From: Nitrososphaera sp.
Lineage (GTDB): Archaea; Thermoproteota; Nitrososphaeria; Nitrososphaerales; Nitrososphaeraceae
DNA length: 6,113 nucleotides
Assembly: GCA_025450475.1 (NCBI GenBank)
Contig: JANWHJ010000080.1
Location: 1 to 6,113, forward strand
Direction: 5' to 3'
Shown: positions 5,502 to 6,113 of the stretch, one piece after another
Position numbering within the stretch: the first letter of the stretch is position 1
How the letters are laid out: each line of letters opens with the position of its first letter
Translations under genes and position numbers: made by a program
The notes under the pieces: generated by a model
Database searches by the model: none
The model's input: only the letters and a program-made list of their open reading frames with translations
What the model was told of the DNA's origin: nothing

Positions 5502-5692
5502 GCATGTTGGCCGGCGAACTGGACAATCCTTCGACCGGGATGAAGGGCGGCATCGGGACTTACCACAGACGGAGTTCCCAGGCATCAAAAATAACCGCAA
5601 GGCGCTAGAGACAACATGCACGCTCGAGAGCGGCAAAGGCTACAGAGGGTCTTGGCTCACATGGAACCTTTCACCGGCTTGCGCGGCGAAAG
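5502..5692 (+). ncRNA. Candidate structured RNA upstream of srp19
   Basis: Several compatible helices can be drawn by eye. GCATGTTG (5502-5509) pairs perfectly with CAACATGC (5612-5619). Inside it are CCTTC/GAAGG (5528-5532 with 5542-5546) and GGGA/TCCC (5555-5558 with 5576-5579). After it come CGCTC/GAGCG (5621-5632) and a 25-nt hairpin at 5668-5692: CTTTC/GAAAG, a one-base mismatch on each side, then CCG/CGG around a 7-nt loop. Together they form a plausible multi-hairpin RNA of about 190 nt in a region without a gene. The strand is a guess, since helices read on both strands, and no clear promoter was found. SRP RNA is tempting beside srp19, but the conserved helix 8 sequence (GGAA loop with the AGCA bulge) is not visible. 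No known family is recognised. Confidence 0.3.
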
Positions 5693-5716
5693 TCACCTGC
5701 AGAGCCCTCAACATTG

Positions 5717-5725
5717 TTTATTAAA
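5717..5725 (+). promoter_or_regulatory. TATA box of srp19
   Basis: TTTATTAAA lies 27-35 bp before the TTG start of srp19, the best TATA match in the gap after rps8e. It predicts a transcript beginning about 5 nt before, or at, the start codon. Confidence 0.65.
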
Positions 5726-5751
5726 GTCTAGAAACATCCGGGCATTGAAAC

Positions 5752-6072
5752 TTGAAAGACTATGAACACCTCGTGCTCTGGCTTGACTACTTTAACAAGA
5801 ACCTTAAGAGGCGGCAGGGGCGCAAGGTGAACCGCGAGCAAGCAGTCTTTGACCCGACGGTGCAGGAGCTTGCAGAAGCGGCGAGAGCTGCCGGCTTCCA
5901 GTTCTCGGATCAGGAGATGAATGGTGAGGCAAGGTTCCCGAGGAGATCGTTTGTAAGGTCCGGCTACATCATGGTGGCGAAAAAGGAAGGCGTCAAGAAA
6001 TCCCAAGCGATAAACGCGGTAGCCGGCAAGATGGTTCAGAAAAGAAGCAAGCAGAAATCCGTCAAGAAATGA
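5752..6072 (+). CDS. srp19: Signal recognition particle 19 kDa protein (SRP19)
   Basis: 106 residues. SRP19 binds helices 6 and 8 of SRP RNA and primes it for SRP54, so that ribosomes making membrane or secreted proteins are directed to the membrane. Family features are visible. The N-terminal strand VLWLDYFN (8-15) stands where other members have a Y-x-x-x-L-D-S-type segment. The RNA-binding basic run is RRQGRKVNREQAV (20-32). The helix with the PTxxELAEAARxxGF signature spans 35-49, and the arginine-rich FPRRSFVRSGYIMV (62-75) precedes the final strand. A Lys-rich tail (from about 77) ends the protein, as is usual. TTG 5752 is chosen because an in-frame TGA at 5746-5748 excludes anything earlier and the TATA box sits 27-35 bp upstream. 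Its stop overlaps the start of the next gene by ATGA, so the two are probably co-transcribed. Confidence 0.95.
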   Translation: MKDYEHLVLWLDYFNKNLKRRQGRKVNREQAVFDPTVQELAEAARAAGFQFSDQEMNGEARFPRRSFVRSGYIMVAKKEGVKKSQAINAVAGKMVQKRSKQKSVKK

Positions 6073-6113
6073 AAAATCTTGTGACCGATATTTTCCAGAC
6101 AATAATGTCAGAA
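6069..6113 (+). CDS. N-terminus of an unidentified protein (partial, 3' end outside window)
   Basis: An ATG at 6069-6071 overlaps the srp19 TGA stop (ATGA). The frame stays open to the window edge and gives MKNLVTDIFQTIMSE. A four-base stop/start overlap is a common sign of translational coupling in an operon. The residues look like an ordinary amphipathic first helix. A GTG at 6081 is an alternative start in the same frame. Fifteen residues are too few to name the family. Confidence 0.5.
   Translation, partial: MKNLVTDIFQTIMSE

Larger units (their letters stand above)
5265..5716. other. Non-coding stretch between rps8e and srp19
   Basis: No protein gene is convincing. The longest + strand frame here, about 70 codons ending at 5723, has no ATG and no fitting promoter. 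An ATG frame at 5504-5608 is only 34 codons. The left part (5265-5440) holds a 9-bp direct repeat AAGGTAGAC at 5340-5348 and 5357-5365. A stem TTTGAACC (5447-5454) / GGTTCAAA (5485-5492) lies in the middle. The right part is more GC-rich and shows several nested complementary segments, listed separately as a possible RNA. It ends at the srp19 TATA box. Confidence 0.55.

Noticed and set aside
5502..5716. SRP RNA gene next to srp19
   Set aside because: No GGAA-capped helix 8 with the AGCA asymmetric loop, and no long terminal helix of the 7S type, can be found on either strand. The interval is kept only as an unassigned RNA candidate.

Overview
The window looks like a chromosomal segment of a soil-type ammonia-oxidising archaeon (Thaumarchaeota / Nitrososphaeria, Nitrososphaera-like). 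The archaeal assignment rests on the gene set: an archaeal/eukaryal-type S8e ribosomal protein, SRP19, and a ScpA/ScpB pair of the archaeal type. It is supported by TATA-like boxes 25-35 bp in front of most starts, almost no Shine-Dalgarno sites, and frequent TTG starts. The genus-level guess is inference from the moderate GC, the roomy intergenic regions and the gene combination.

Layout, left to right. Positions 1-105 are probably the C-terminal end of an upstream + strand gene. About 400 bp without a recognisable gene follows. A small Lys-rich, Cys/His-containing protein lies on the - strand (512-841). It is divergent from a complete DEAD-box RNA helicase on the + strand (1084-2364), with 242 bp between their starts. 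The helicase converges on a tRNA-Arg(GCG) gene on the - strand (2408-2482). Just upstream of that tRNA on the same strand is a small single-pass membrane protein (2524-3000). About 500 bp then holds a possible decayed - strand gene (two in-frame TGA codons) and, near its right end, a perfect 16-bp palindrome next to the scpA promoter.

The second half is a + strand housekeeping cluster: scpA (3499-4200), scpB (4229-4807) and rps8e (4834-5235). Next come a 516-bp non-coding stretch and srp19 (5752-6072). A further gene starts in an ATGA overlap with the srp19 stop and runs off the window. ScpA and ScpB are the kleisin and winged-helix partners of SMC-type chromosome-organising complexes. S8e belongs to the small ribosomal subunit, and SRP19 helps assemble the signal recognition particle. 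The neighbourhood therefore joins chromosome organisation to translation and protein targeting. Each gene also appears to have its own TATA box, so the cluster need not be one operon.

I see no phage, transposon, CRISPR, defence or other clearly novel system. The parts most worth a second look are the palindrome in front of scpA, a potentially structured RNA between rps8e and srp19, the TGA-interrupted frame at 3060-3236, and the small Cys/His protein with a polybasic tail.
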